Shown piece after piece: positions 15,598-24,239 of a DNA stretch of 64,000 nucleotides. This DNA comes from G020354785 sp964521285 (GTDB taxonomy: Bacteria > Bacteroidota > Bacteroidia > Bacteroidales > UBA10428). The notes below the pieces were generated by a model, which was given only the letters and a program-made list of their open reading frames with translations, was not told the DNA's origin and made no database searches. Within the stretch, counting starts at the first letter, position 1; each line of letters begins with the position of its first letter. The stretch spans positions 62,001 to 126,000 of the forward strand of contig CAZFQS010000009.1 of assembly GCA_964521285.1 (NCBI GenBank). Reading direction: 5' to 3'. A program made the position numbers and the translations under genes.

Positions 15598-18377
15598 AAA
15601 AAGCATTTTTAATATTATTTACATTACTTGTTTCAATATGTGTCGCTGCCAGTGAGATAAAAATATATTTTTCCGCTGATTTTAATAATACAGATTTCGG
15701 GCTTTTTGCACAATCCGTCAGAGAGCAGACAGGTACCCTGTTTTTCTATGAAAAATCATGGGTGAGGGATATAAAAATTACACTAAGCGGTGATAGTCTT
15801 GAGCTGGGAGAAGTTCTTGAACCCCTTCTTGCCGACAAAGGTCTTTTTTACTTTATCGATAAAGAAAAAAATGTACTTATTACAAATAAAGTAAGTTTGG
15901 TCACTGCATTGCCCGATTACGAATTTATTCAGGACAAACAGCAGGATACTGTGGTCACTGGTGAAGATATTTTAACCGATATTGAGAAGATGTATATTGA
16001 GGGACGGAAAAGCAGTACTACCAGGGTAATTACTGTTGGCCAAAAAAGCAGTAATCCTGATAAAAGGCCGGTAACATTAAAAGGAAGGGTTAAAGACAAG
16101 GAAACAGGGGAGCCATTAATAGGAGCTACTGTATATATTGAAGAACTCTCGGAAGGATACGCAACTAATATTAATGGCCGTTTCTTTATTCATATGCCCC
16201 CTGGCAGATATAATACTTTTTTTAATTGTCTTGGCATGCAGGAGGAGCATTACGATCTGCAAATTTATTCAAGTGGTGAGCTGAATGTTGATATGGAAAA
16301 AAAGTTGATCCCTATTAATGAAGTAACTATTAAAGCTCAGCAGTACGATAAAGTGAGGAGCATGAGCATGGGATTTGAACATTTAACAGCAAAAACCATT
16401 AAAGAAATTCCTTTTGTCCTTGGCGAAAAAGATGTAATAAAAGTAGCATTTATGCTGCCAGGGGTACAGAGCGTTGGAGAGGGTTCCTCCGGTATTTATG
16501 TCAGGGGTAGTGCTGCTGATCAGAACATGTTTTTTATTAATAAGGTCCCTGTTTACAATCCATCCCATCTTTTCGGCTTTTTTTCTTCATTTAGTCCGGA
16601 TATCATCAAGGATTTTTCATTTTATAAAAGTAATATTCCGGCCAGGTATGGGGGCAGGTTATCTTCCTTTTTTGATATCTCTGCCCGCCAGGGTAATAAG
16701 AAAAGATATACTGCCCGCGGAGGCATTAGTCCGGTTACAGGTCATCTAGCAGTGGAAGGACCAATAAAAAAAGAAAAAAGTTCATTTATTGTAAGTGGCC
16801 GGTCAACTTATTCTGACTGGCTGTTAAGCAGTTTACACGATGCGGATTTAAGAAACAGTGAAGCTTTTTTTTATGACCTTGCTGCAAGCCTGAATTTTGA
16901 TTTTAATGAAAATAACATAGTTGAGGTCTTTGGCTATTATAGTGAGGATCGTTTTACACTCAGTACAACAAACAAGTATGAATATAGCAACGCAGGTTCT
17001 TCTGTCAACTGGTGGCATCAATATTCTCCGTTCCTTTCTTCTGACATTTCTGCGGCATATGGAAGTTACTCCTTCAGCACAGTTGACAGCACAGTATTAC
17101 ATAATGCATATAAGCAGGATTATAAAATTGACCACTTAGAATTACGTGACGATTTTGTTTGGGATAAGATACCTGAGCATAAGGTTACATTCGGAGCTAA
17201 TTTTATCTTGTATAAGCTTGACCGTGGCAAAGTATTACCTGCCGGTCCCGAATCTCTCAGGAAACCTGTTTATATGGGTGAAGAAAACGGACTGGAGGGA
17301 GCATTATATGTTGCAGATGAATTCCGGTTGTTACCCAGGCTGACATTATATGGAGGCATTAGATATAGTTTCTTTGCCCTAACCGGGCCACAGGATGTAT
17401 TTAAATATATTCCTGAAAGCCCCAGAAGTATTGAATATATAACTGATACACTTAATTTTGCCTCTGCTGAGATCGTTAAATTTTATTCAGGGCCTGAATA
17501 TCGGGCATCATTAAAATATAGTACAGGGCAATACAGTTCGGTTAAGTTTTCCTATAACAGGACACGTCAATACATATTTATGCTGAGCAACACCATTGCC
17601 ATATCTCCAACAGATCAATGGAAACTGGCGGATTATCATATAATTCCTCCATATGCCGACCAGATTTCAGCAGGTTTTTATAAAGATTTAAGTAAAAAAG
17701 ATATAATACTTTCTTCTGAGATTTATTATAAGAAGGTACAAAACATTGTTGAATATAAAGACGGGGCAAACTTTATATCCAGTCCTCATACTGAAAGCGA
17801 AGTGCTGCAGGGTATCCAGACTGCCTATGGTCTTGAGATTATGATAAAAAAGAACAGTGGCAGGTTAACAGGATGGTTGTCTGCTACACTCTCAAAATCA
17901 GAAACACAGGTAGATGGTAATTATTCGTGGGAAAAAATAAACGAAGGACTGACATTTCCATCAAATTACGATAAACCTGTTTCATTGAACACTGTAATGA
18001 ATTATAGAATGAGCCGGAGGTTAAGTATGTCAGCAAACGTGGTATACACTTCAGGCAGGCCGGTAACTTACCCCATTTCATTATATTATATTGAAGGGCA
18101 GGAACATTATTTCTTTTCATTACGGAATAAATACCGGATTCCGGATTATTTCCGTGTAGATCTTTCTTTCAACCTTGAAGGAAACCTGAAAGCAAAAAAA
18201 CTGGGGCATAGTTTCTGGATGTTAAATTTTTACAATCTTACCGGACGTAAAAATGCCTACTCAGTTTATTTCAAATCAGAGGACGGTAAGATGAAAGGGT
18301 ATAAATTATCGGTATTTGGAATACCTGTTTTTACTATATCCTGGAATTTTAGACTTGGAAATTATGCAAGTGAATAG
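15594..18377 (+). CDS. TonB-dependent receptor with N-terminal STN and carboxypeptidase-like domains
   Basis: A 927-aa outer-membrane receptor. After a signal peptide (1-19) comes an STN-like domain (about 25-105), normally found in receptors that signal to anti-sigma factors and in secretins. A CarboxypepD_reg-like domain follows at 160-245 (LKGRVKDKETGEPLIGATVYI). Then come the plug (about 270-380, with YVRGSAADQNMFFINKVPVY) and a 22-strand barrel ending in ISWNFRLGNYASE. No FecR-type anti-sigma factor or ECF sigma gene is in the window, so the STN domain may use another partner. Ligand unknown. Four-gene operon with the secreted protein upstream and DUF4249 and MG2-like genes downstream. 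Confidence 0.88.
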   Translation: MKKAFLILFTLLVSICVAASEIKIYFSADFNNTDFGLFAQSVREQTGTLFFYEKSWVRDIKITLSGDSLELGEVLEPLLADKGLFYFIDKEKNVLITNKVSLVTALPDYEFIQDKQQDTVVTGEDILTDIEKMYIEGRKSSTTRVITVGQKSSNPDKRPVTLKGRVKDKETGEPLIGATVYIEELSEGYATNINGRFFIHMPPGRYNTFFNCLGMQEEHYDLQIYSSGELNVDMEKKLIPINEVTIKAQQYDKVRSMSMGFEHLTAKTIKEIPFVLGEKDVIKVAFMLPGVQSVGEGSSGIYVRGSAADQNMFFINKVPVYNPSHLFGFFSSFSPDIIKDFSFYKSNIPARYGGRLSSFFDISARQGNKKRYTARGGISPVTGHLAVEGPIKKEKSSFIVSGRSTYSDWLLSSLHDADLRNSEAFFYDLAASLNFDFNENNIVEVFGYYSEDRFTLSTTNKYEYSNAGSSVNWWHQYSPFLSSDISAAYGSYSFSTVDSTVLHNAYKQDYKIDHLELRDDFVWDKIPEHKVTFGANFILYKLDRGKVLPAGPESLRKPVYMGEENGLEGALYVADEFRLLPRLTLYGGIRYSFFALTGPQDVFKYIPESPRSIEYITDTLNFASAEIVKFYSGPEYRASLKYSTGQYSSVKFSYNRTRQYIFMLSNTIAISPTDQWKLADYHIIPPYADQISAGFYKDLSKKDIILSSEIYYKKVQNIVEYKDGANFISSPHTESEVLQGIQTAYGLEIMIKKNSGRLTGWLSATLSKSETQVDGNYSWEKINEGLTFPSNYDKPVSLNTVMNYRMSRRLSMSANVVYTSGRPVTYPISLYYIEGQEHYFFSLRNKYRIPDYFRVDLSFNLEGNLKAKKLGHSFWMLNFYNLTGRKNAYSVYFKSEDGKMKGYKLSVFGIPVFTISWNFRLGNYASE

Positions 18378-19557
18378 AATTATATTGCTATTATTATTCG
18401 TGTTTGTCCTGAAGGGATGTATTGATCCGTTTTCACCTTCAATAAGTGAATACCAGCAGATGCTGGTTATTGATGGCATGATCACAGATCAGGAAGGCAT
18501 ACATACTGTGAAAGTTTCACGATCTTCCTCATATAATGATCCCGGACTAAAGTATGAAAGTGGTTGTACTGTAAACATACTTGATGATAAGGGCAACATC
18601 ATAAATATGATTGAGGAATCCAAGGGTATATATTCAGCCCGGATTGACCGGCAATTTCTAAATGCAGCTACTCAATACCGGCTGGAAGTCACAACAAGTG
18701 ATGGCAAAAAATACCAGTCAGATTACGAAATGTTATTACACAGTCCGCCTATAGACAGTATATATTGGGAAGTCAAATATGTTGAACGGGACGATCCACT
18801 ATATGGTGATTTAATTGGTGTTCAGTTTTCCGTTAATTCGGATGCTACCAATTATGAGGCAAGTGGTTACAGGTGGGAACTTTTTGAGCAATGGGAATAC
18901 AGGTCCAGGTATTATGCAAAAGATTACTATGATGGCAGAATTAACTTTACTCCGCAAGAATATGTGAGCGATTCGGTATATTATTGCTGGACTTCCGGGA
19001 GTAAGTTAAATGAAATATATACTTATTCGACAACACAGGCCGTATCAAAGGAAATCAGAATGGTACCTTTAACTTATGTTTCAAATCAAACAGACCGGCT
19101 GAAATACGATTATTGCTTACTGGTTAAGCAATATTCTTTAAGTGAAGCTGCTTTTTCATACTGGAATAAGCTTCAGATACAGGCAAATGAATCAGGCGGA
19201 TTATATGAAACACAACCATCAAGAATTAGAGGAAATTTATATAATGTTGATAATCCTGATGAGACGGTATTAGGTTTTTTTGGAGCCTCCGGGGTTTCTG
19301 AAAAAAGAGTATTTATCAAAGGATTTGGATACCTTTATACAGTGTTAGATACATATAATGAACAACTATGCCAGCCTGCAGGATTCACACCCGGTGAACT
19401 TATGGAATTTTTAGAAGGAATAGATACTACTGAGTATCCGATATTTCTTTATAATTATTCAGGTAAACGTGATGGTCCCTGGGATTATATAGACCAGGCT
19501 TGTGTTGATTGCAGAAAAAGGGGTGGCGATACAATTAAACCTGATTACTGGCCATAA
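18364..19557 (+). CDS. DUF4249 outer-membrane lipoprotein
   Basis: A 397-aa lipoprotein with lipobox VLKGC (Cys about 19), followed by IDPFSPSISEYQQMLVIDGMI, the characteristic beginning of DUF4249 proteins. ATG 18364 is chosen because it gives the signal peptide; an in-frame ATG at 18316 lies deep in the upstream gene. It overlaps the receptor gene by 14 bp. DUF4249 lipoproteins regularly accompany TonB-dependent receptors of this type and are thought to act as their surface partner, in the manner of SusD for SusC; this is inference from gene order. Its C-terminal half has conserved cysteines (QACVDCRKRGG). Confidence 0.87.
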   Translation: MQVNRIILLLLFVFVLKGCIDPFSPSISEYQQMLVIDGMITDQEGIHTVKVSRSSSYNDPGLKYESGCTVNILDDKGNIINMIEESKGIYSARIDRQFLNAATQYRLEVTTSDGKKYQSDYEMLLHSPPIDSIYWEVKYVERDDPLYGDLIGVQFSVNSDATNYEASGYRWELFEQWEYRSRYYAKDYYDGRINFTPQEYVSDSVYYCWTSGSKLNEIYTYSTTQAVSKEIRMVPLTYVSNQTDRLKYDYCLLVKQYSLSEAAFSYWNKLQIQANESGGLYETQPSRIRGNLYNVDNPDETVLGFFGASGVSEKRVFIKGFGYLYTVLDTYNEQLCQPAGFTPGELMEFLEGIDTTEYPIFLYNYSGKRDGPWDYIDQACVDCRKRGGDTIKPDYWP

Positions 19558-19566
19558 TTTCCAAAT

Positions 19567-21327
19567 ATGACAGGAAGGAAGATAAAAATATTATTGATAA
19601 TAATTCTGGTTTGTATTAATAACCGTACGGCATATATTTTCGGAAGCAACAACAGGCCAGGGAATGAAAGGCAACAGGAGATTGAAGATATCTACAATGA
19701 AAAATATTATCTGATGACTGACCGCACTATTTATGCGGCAGGGGAAAGAATTTTATTCAAAGCCTACAATATAAGTCCGGGTCCCATAAAATCAATTAAC
19801 TGGAGCAGTGTACTGTACCTTGAACTTACCAGAAGTGACGGTTCATCTGTACAAAAGGGCAAATACCGGCTCGGTTTTACTGGCTGCGATGGGTATATGG
19901 AAATACCTGCCAAAATATCTTCAGGTTATTATTACCTGCGTGCCTATACAAAGTGGATGAGAAATTTTCCTGTTTCGGATTTTGCTTTTTGCCGTGTAAA
20001 GATTATTAATCCGTTTTCCGCTGAGATACAGGCAGGCAAAACAGAAAACGGGACGATTGGTTATGCGGAGTCGTTTATTGATGAAACATTACATGTAACT
20101 AATATTGATTGTCATACAGACAAGGATGTGTACACAAGAAGGGAAAAAGTAATATTATCGGTTGAGATCCGGGATTATGATCCCTATTCCCGCAGTGAAT
20201 TTTGTGTCTCTGTAATTAAAACCGGTGCAATGGACAGGGTGAATTATGGTATTCTTGCTTTTAATCAGCAAGTGGAAAATAAAAAGAGAGTAATAAACTA
20301 TATACCTGATATGAGGGGTGTATCTGTATCAGGGAGGGTCATCGAAAAGGAAAGTAATAGTCCGGTTAATAACGCCTCTGTACAGCTTTCCGTACTCGGG
20401 GATCAATTTGATTTTTTAGAATATAATACAGGTTCAGACGGCAAATATTTATTTTCACTTCCCCCTTTGCAGGGTGAAAAAGATATGTATATTGTGGCGC
20501 GGGCAGGTAATGTCACCCCGGAGATTTTAATTGATAATGATTTTACTACCGATGCATTTTATATTAAAGGAGAAGAATTCAGGCTGACAAATGCTGAAAG
20601 GGATATTGCTGAAGAAATTATGTTAAATATGCAAATTGAAAAAATTTACAGAACAGATAAAATTCAGGATTCGTTATATGTCCGGGAAGATATTGTGAAG
20701 ACAACCTTTTATGGCAATCCGTCCGCAATCTTGTATATCGATGAATATATTGAACTTCCTACAGTTGAAGAAGTGCTGTTTGAATTAATCCCTGAAGTTA
20801 TTGTTAAAAGGCGAAAAGATAACATTTTTATAAATGTGACTGACAATGAGATATATCACCCTGACCTGGCTATTTTTGAACCTCTTGTTTTGCTGGATCA
20901 TATCCCTGTGCATAACCTGGAAAACCTGTTGAAATTATCGCCCTCAAAGATAAGCAGGATTGAAGTAGTGAATGAAATATTTTTTAAAGGGACAAGCAGG
21001 TTTGGAGGTATAATCAGTATTTTTTCACGAAAAGGCGATATTGCCGGAGTGGATTTACCCGCAAATTCATTGTTTTTCGACTTTCATACCTTTACTGAAC
21101 AGGACAAGGTCATATTGCCGGATTACGACAAAAACAAGGGAGATTTAAATATGCCGGATTACAGGAGTTGTCTATACTGGAATCCGGAATTAATACCAGG
21201 GAATGACATGAAAGCCCGCCTTGAATTTTACACTTCCGACAGAAAAGGCAAATACCTGGTTTTAATCAGGGGGGTATCTGACGATGGAAATATTATTGAA
21301 GGGAAATGTTTCTTTAAAGTAGAATAG
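19567..21327 (+). CDS. MG2-type exported protein with TonB-plug-like C-terminal part
   Basis: A 586-aa exported protein (signal peptide about 1-26). Residues about 45-150 resemble the macroglobulin MG2 domain (MTDRTIYAAGERILFKAY, then SGYYYLRAYTKWMRNF), found in Bacteroidota next to TonB receptors. Around 255-330 there is a carboxypeptidase-regulatory-like beta domain (VSGRVIEKESNSPVNNASV). Residues 390-520 look like a receptor plug (SAILYIDEY, then VLLDHIPVHNLENLLKLSPS and RIEVVNEIFFKGTSRFGGI) but no barrel follows. It ends the operon that starts at 14845. A scaffold or accessory role for the receptor is inferred. Confidence 0.75.
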   Translation: MTGRKIKILLIIILVCINNRTAYIFGSNNRPGNERQQEIEDIYNEKYYLMTDRTIYAAGERILFKAYNISPGPIKSINWSSVLYLELTRSDGSSVQKGKYRLGFTGCDGYMEIPAKISSGYYYLRAYTKWMRNFPVSDFAFCRVKIINPFSAEIQAGKTENGTIGYAESFIDETLHVTNIDCHTDKDVYTRREKVILSVEIRDYDPYSRSEFCVSVIKTGAMDRVNYGILAFNQQVENKKRVINYIPDMRGVSVSGRVIEKESNSPVNNASVQLSVLGDQFDFLEYNTGSDGKYLFSLPPLQGEKDMYIVARAGNVTPEILIDNDFTTDAFYIKGEEFRLTNAERDIAEEIMLNMQIEKIYRTDKIQDSLYVREDIVKTTFYGNPSAILYIDEYIELPTVEEVLFELIPEVIVKRRKDNIFINVTDNEIYHPDLAIFEPLVLLDHIPVHNLENLLKLSPSKISRIEVVNEIFFKGTSRFGGIISIFSRKGDIAGVDLPANSLFFDFHTFTEQDKVILPDYDKNKGDLNMPDYRSCLYWNPELIPGNDMKARLEFYTSDRKGKYLVLIRGVSDDGNIIEGKCFFKVE

Positions 21328-21353
21328 GGGACAGCGCTCCGGGCACTATCCCT
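21327..21353. repeat. GGGGAyAGCG palindrome, copy 2, between convergent genes
   Basis: It starts at the last base of the MG2-type gene stop codon and ends 9 bp before the end of the convergent receptor gene. As minus-strand RNA, GGGATAGTGC pairs with GCGCTGTCCC over 10 positions (two G-U) around a CCGGA loop. On the + strand it is followed by CTCTTTTCCTC, so it may also serve as a terminator. Confidence 0.6.
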
Positions 21354-21361
21354 CTTTTCCT

Positions 21362-23767
21362 CTAAAAATTTATTCTGATAAGTCCTATAGGGAATATACC
21401 TTGCTGGTATTCATTTTCAAAGGTTTTTAAAGACTCGTCAAAATATCTGAAGTATAAATTCTCATGGTTGGTGAAGTTTGCAATATCAAAAGCAAATTCA
21501 TAAGTGGCCTTTCTGCCATAATGCATGTAGCCTATCCTTGCATCTGCTCTAAAATAGTTTGGTAGTTGTGAACTGTAAGCATTATCATAATCCATTTCAT
21601 ATAATTTATCCGGATCTTCTGATAAGATATACGGACTATATCTTCTTCCTCCGGCATAAGCCAGACGAAGATTAAAATTCAATGAATTATTCTTATTGAA
21701 AAAAAGTTCATAACCTCCCAGAGCGTTAATAACAAATTTACCGTTAAAGACAGTATTTCTTTTTATACCGTCGCTTGCTTTTGAAGTTGAATTAAATAAT
21801 GATGCTGTAAACAGAAAATAATAATTCTTGTGGAGGAATTTTTCAAAGGTGAATTCAATCCCGTAATTTTCACCTGTTCCTTTGTTAACCAGACTATCTT
21901 CTGTACACCAGTCATTTAAACCCTCTCCCTCGTTAAGAAGCCAGAAGTAATCAGACTCCCTTTTAACAGGTATATTAAACAGGTACTGATAGTAAATTTC
22001 TGTTTTCAGGCGTAGTTGTGGAGTAATAGAGTAATCATGCCCAAGCACGAATTGATGGCTTTTAATGAAATCCAGATTTTTGTTGGTTTGATAAGACACG
22101 GTATTTCCGTTTTCCTCTCTGTCTGGAAAAGATTTTCTGACAAACATGTAAATAGGTGCCAGTTTACTATGCAAGCCGTATCCAAAGCTTAACGACCTGT
22201 TGGAAGTATACTTCCACTGTGCACTCAAACGTCGTTCCAATGAATTTGTATTATTATACAGAAAATGTTCATAGTGCAATCCTGAAATAACTGTAAATGA
22301 ATTTGAAAATCGATGTTGCCATTCAATAAATCCTTGCAGTAACATTAAATTATTTTCTTTTATGGTGTATGGATCATAACTGGTAGCACTATCACTCTCA
22401 CTGTCGTAATCATAATTCTTTATATAGTAATTGGTCGAGTAATTATGCATTATAAGGCCTGATTTTAGTTTATTCTTCTTATTAAACCTGTGAGTAATAA
22501 CGGATTGAATAATAATATCATTTTCCTGTTCTTCATATTTACTTAAATTTTTTAAAACCGGACCTTTAGGCTCTGCTATCGAATCAGTTCTTCCGTATGG
22601 TGCTGTAGATGTTAGTGCTAAAGATGTTTTTAATCGCGTGTTATGACTAAAATAATAGGTGTAATTTATGCCAATTATTCCTGTTTTAGAGCCTACCGGT
22701 TCACTAATCCATCTTACTAAATCATCTGATACCCGTGATGAATCTTCAAATGTAATTTTACTTATGCCACCTAATCCAAAAACAGACATGTTGCTTTTTT
22801 CCCCCGGAAATGAGAGTTTAAACATTATGTCCTGGTAATGCGGAAGTGCGTCAACCCATAAAAGCTCATCCACAAGTCCGAGCATGGAATACCTTAAATT
22901 CACCAGGAATGATGCATTGCTTTTTTTATGAAACGGTCCTTCAGCCCCGAATTCAAAACCATTGAAACCAAGCTGTGCTAAAAATTCCCGTTTTTTATTA
23001 TTCCCGTTCCTCATTCTTAAATCAAAAGCACCTGATATACCGTTTCCATATTCTGCCGGAAACGCACCAGTCAGGAAATCAGATCGCTGTAAAACATTAT
23101 TATTTATCATACTTATCGGACCGCCCGTTGCACCTAATGTATGCCAGTGATTAGGACCCGGGATCTGTATGCCTTCAAGTCTCCAAATCAATCCGGCAGG
23201 TGAATTACCCCGGATAATAATATCATTACCCTGGTCATTTGCCACGAATACCCCAGCGTAATTAGTGGCCATTCTTGCCGGGTCACCCCAGCTACCTGCA
23301 AATTTTTCTGTTTCTTCAATAGTAAATGCCCTGGCGCTGATTAATGCCATATCATTTGTCGTATGGCTCTTATCCCGGTACGCTTTTACAGTTACCTCGC
23401 CGATTTCCTCGATGTTTTCTTCTAATTCGACATTCAGAATAGTCTGCTTGCCGGGTTTAACAAGGATATTTTGAAAAAAACGGGGCGTGTATCCCACGTA
23501 AGAAACATAAATATTATTTCTACCCACAGGAACTCCCGTTATTTCGAAATAACCATTCATATCAGTAATTGTTCCACTAGTCGAATCATTGATAATTATG
23601 GTTGCTCCAATTAACGGGACATGAGTCGATTTATCAATTACCTTGCCCTGAATGGTTTGTAATAAGGCCTCAGATTTTGTATTTTCCTGCGCCTCTGCAG
23701 TACTCACAGGATAAAATAAACAGGAAATAAAAATAAACAGATAGAATAAATGATTTATAGGATTCAT
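21362..23767 (-). CDS. TonB-dependent receptor with carboxypeptidase-like N-terminal domain
   Basis: Start at ATG 23767 gives MNPINHLFYLFIFISCLFY, a normal signal peptide; the frame is open 12 codons further up. The 801-aa product has a CarboxypepD_reg-like domain (about 40-125, QGKVIDKSTHVPLIGATI), a plug (about 150-245, NDIIIRGNSPAGLIWRLEG) and a barrel ending PIGLIRINF with the terminal Phe needed for barrel assembly. The plug segment PGPNHWHTLGATGGPISMI is well conserved in a family of Bacteroidota receptors of unknown ligand. It is single, convergent with the DUF4249 operon, with no SusD or DUF4249 partner next to it. Confidence 0.87.
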   Translation of the reverse strand: MNPINHLFYLFIFISCLFYPVSTAEAQENTKSEALLQTIQGKVIDKSTHVPLIGATIIINDSTSGTITDMNGYFEITGVPVGRNNIYVSYVGYTPRFFQNILVKPGKQTILNVELEENIEEIGEVTVKAYRDKSHTTNDMALISARAFTIEETEKFAGSWGDPARMATNYAGVFVANDQGNDIIIRGNSPAGLIWRLEGIQIPGPNHWHTLGATGGPISMINNNVLQRSDFLTGAFPAEYGNGISGAFDLRMRNGNNKKREFLAQLGFNGFEFGAEGPFHKKSNASFLVNLRYSMLGLVDELLWVDALPHYQDIMFKLSFPGEKSNMSVFGLGGISKITFEDSSRVSDDLVRWISEPVGSKTGIIGINYTYYFSHNTRLKTSLALTSTAPYGRTDSIAEPKGPVLKNLSKYEEQENDIIIQSVITHRFNKKNKLKSGLIMHNYSTNYYIKNYDYDSESDSATSYDPYTIKENNLMLLQGFIEWQHRFSNSFTVISGLHYEHFLYNNTNSLERRLSAQWKYTSNRSLSFGYGLHSKLAPIYMFVRKSFPDREENGNTVSYQTNKNLDFIKSHQFVLGHDYSITPQLRLKTEIYYQYLFNIPVKRESDYFWLLNEGEGLNDWCTEDSLVNKGTGENYGIEFTFEKFLHKNYYFLFTASLFNSTSKASDGIKRNTVFNGKFVINALGGYELFFNKNNSLNFNLRLAYAGGRRYSPYILSEDPDKLYEMDYDNAYSSQLPNYFRADARIGYMHYGRKATYEFAFDIANFTNHENLYFRYFDESLKTFENEYQQGIFPIGLIRINF

Positions 23768-23834
23768 TAGTTTTATAAATTTAAGATTCAGTATTAAGGA
23801 CAAGTGTTTAAAAGGAGGGTTGCATACAGATGTA

Positions 23835-23857
23835 AAAAAGGGGATAGCGCCCCCTTT
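23835..23857. repeat. GGGGAyAGCG palindrome, copy 3, and the gap before the FAS1/Sus locus
   Basis: AAAGGGG / CCCCTTT enclose ATAGCGC; on the minus strand the stem is followed by a T-run, so it is terminator-like. It is the shortest of the three copies. The whole stretch 23768-24239 has no credible gene; a minus frame at 23794-24006 has no family resemblance. The right part (24007-24239) must hold the promoter and leader of the locus starting at 24240, but I could not place a confident -33/-7 pair. Confidence 0.45.
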
Positions 23858-24239
23858 GTAAAAAAGAATTGATAGATTCTCCTGTTAAAAGCCAGCCTCG
23901 GTATATCTGAACCAGAACTGCCATTTGTACACCTTTTTGTAACACATTTGTACCAGAATGATGCTTGTTCATCTATTTTGCATAATTTGTTATAGTCCTT
24001 GAACAATTTTTTATATAAAATACAATTAATATATTTATATTTGGATGGGTTATATCGTTTGATTTAAACCAGCCAAGATATTTGCATACTAACACTAACT
24101 AACAACTAATTAATAACCATGACCAAAAACTGTTTAACTATTTCAACGAAAAGCTATTCTAAACATTATCTATGGTAAATATATTCTTTTTTTTTATCCA
24201 CCTACAATATGTATTTAAACAAGATTTAAAACACCAGCA

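Noticed and set aside
23794..24006. Minus-strand open frame of 70 codons upstream of the TonB receptor
   Set aside because: Crosses the palindrome copy 3, has no signal peptide or motif, and overlaps the receptor frame start.
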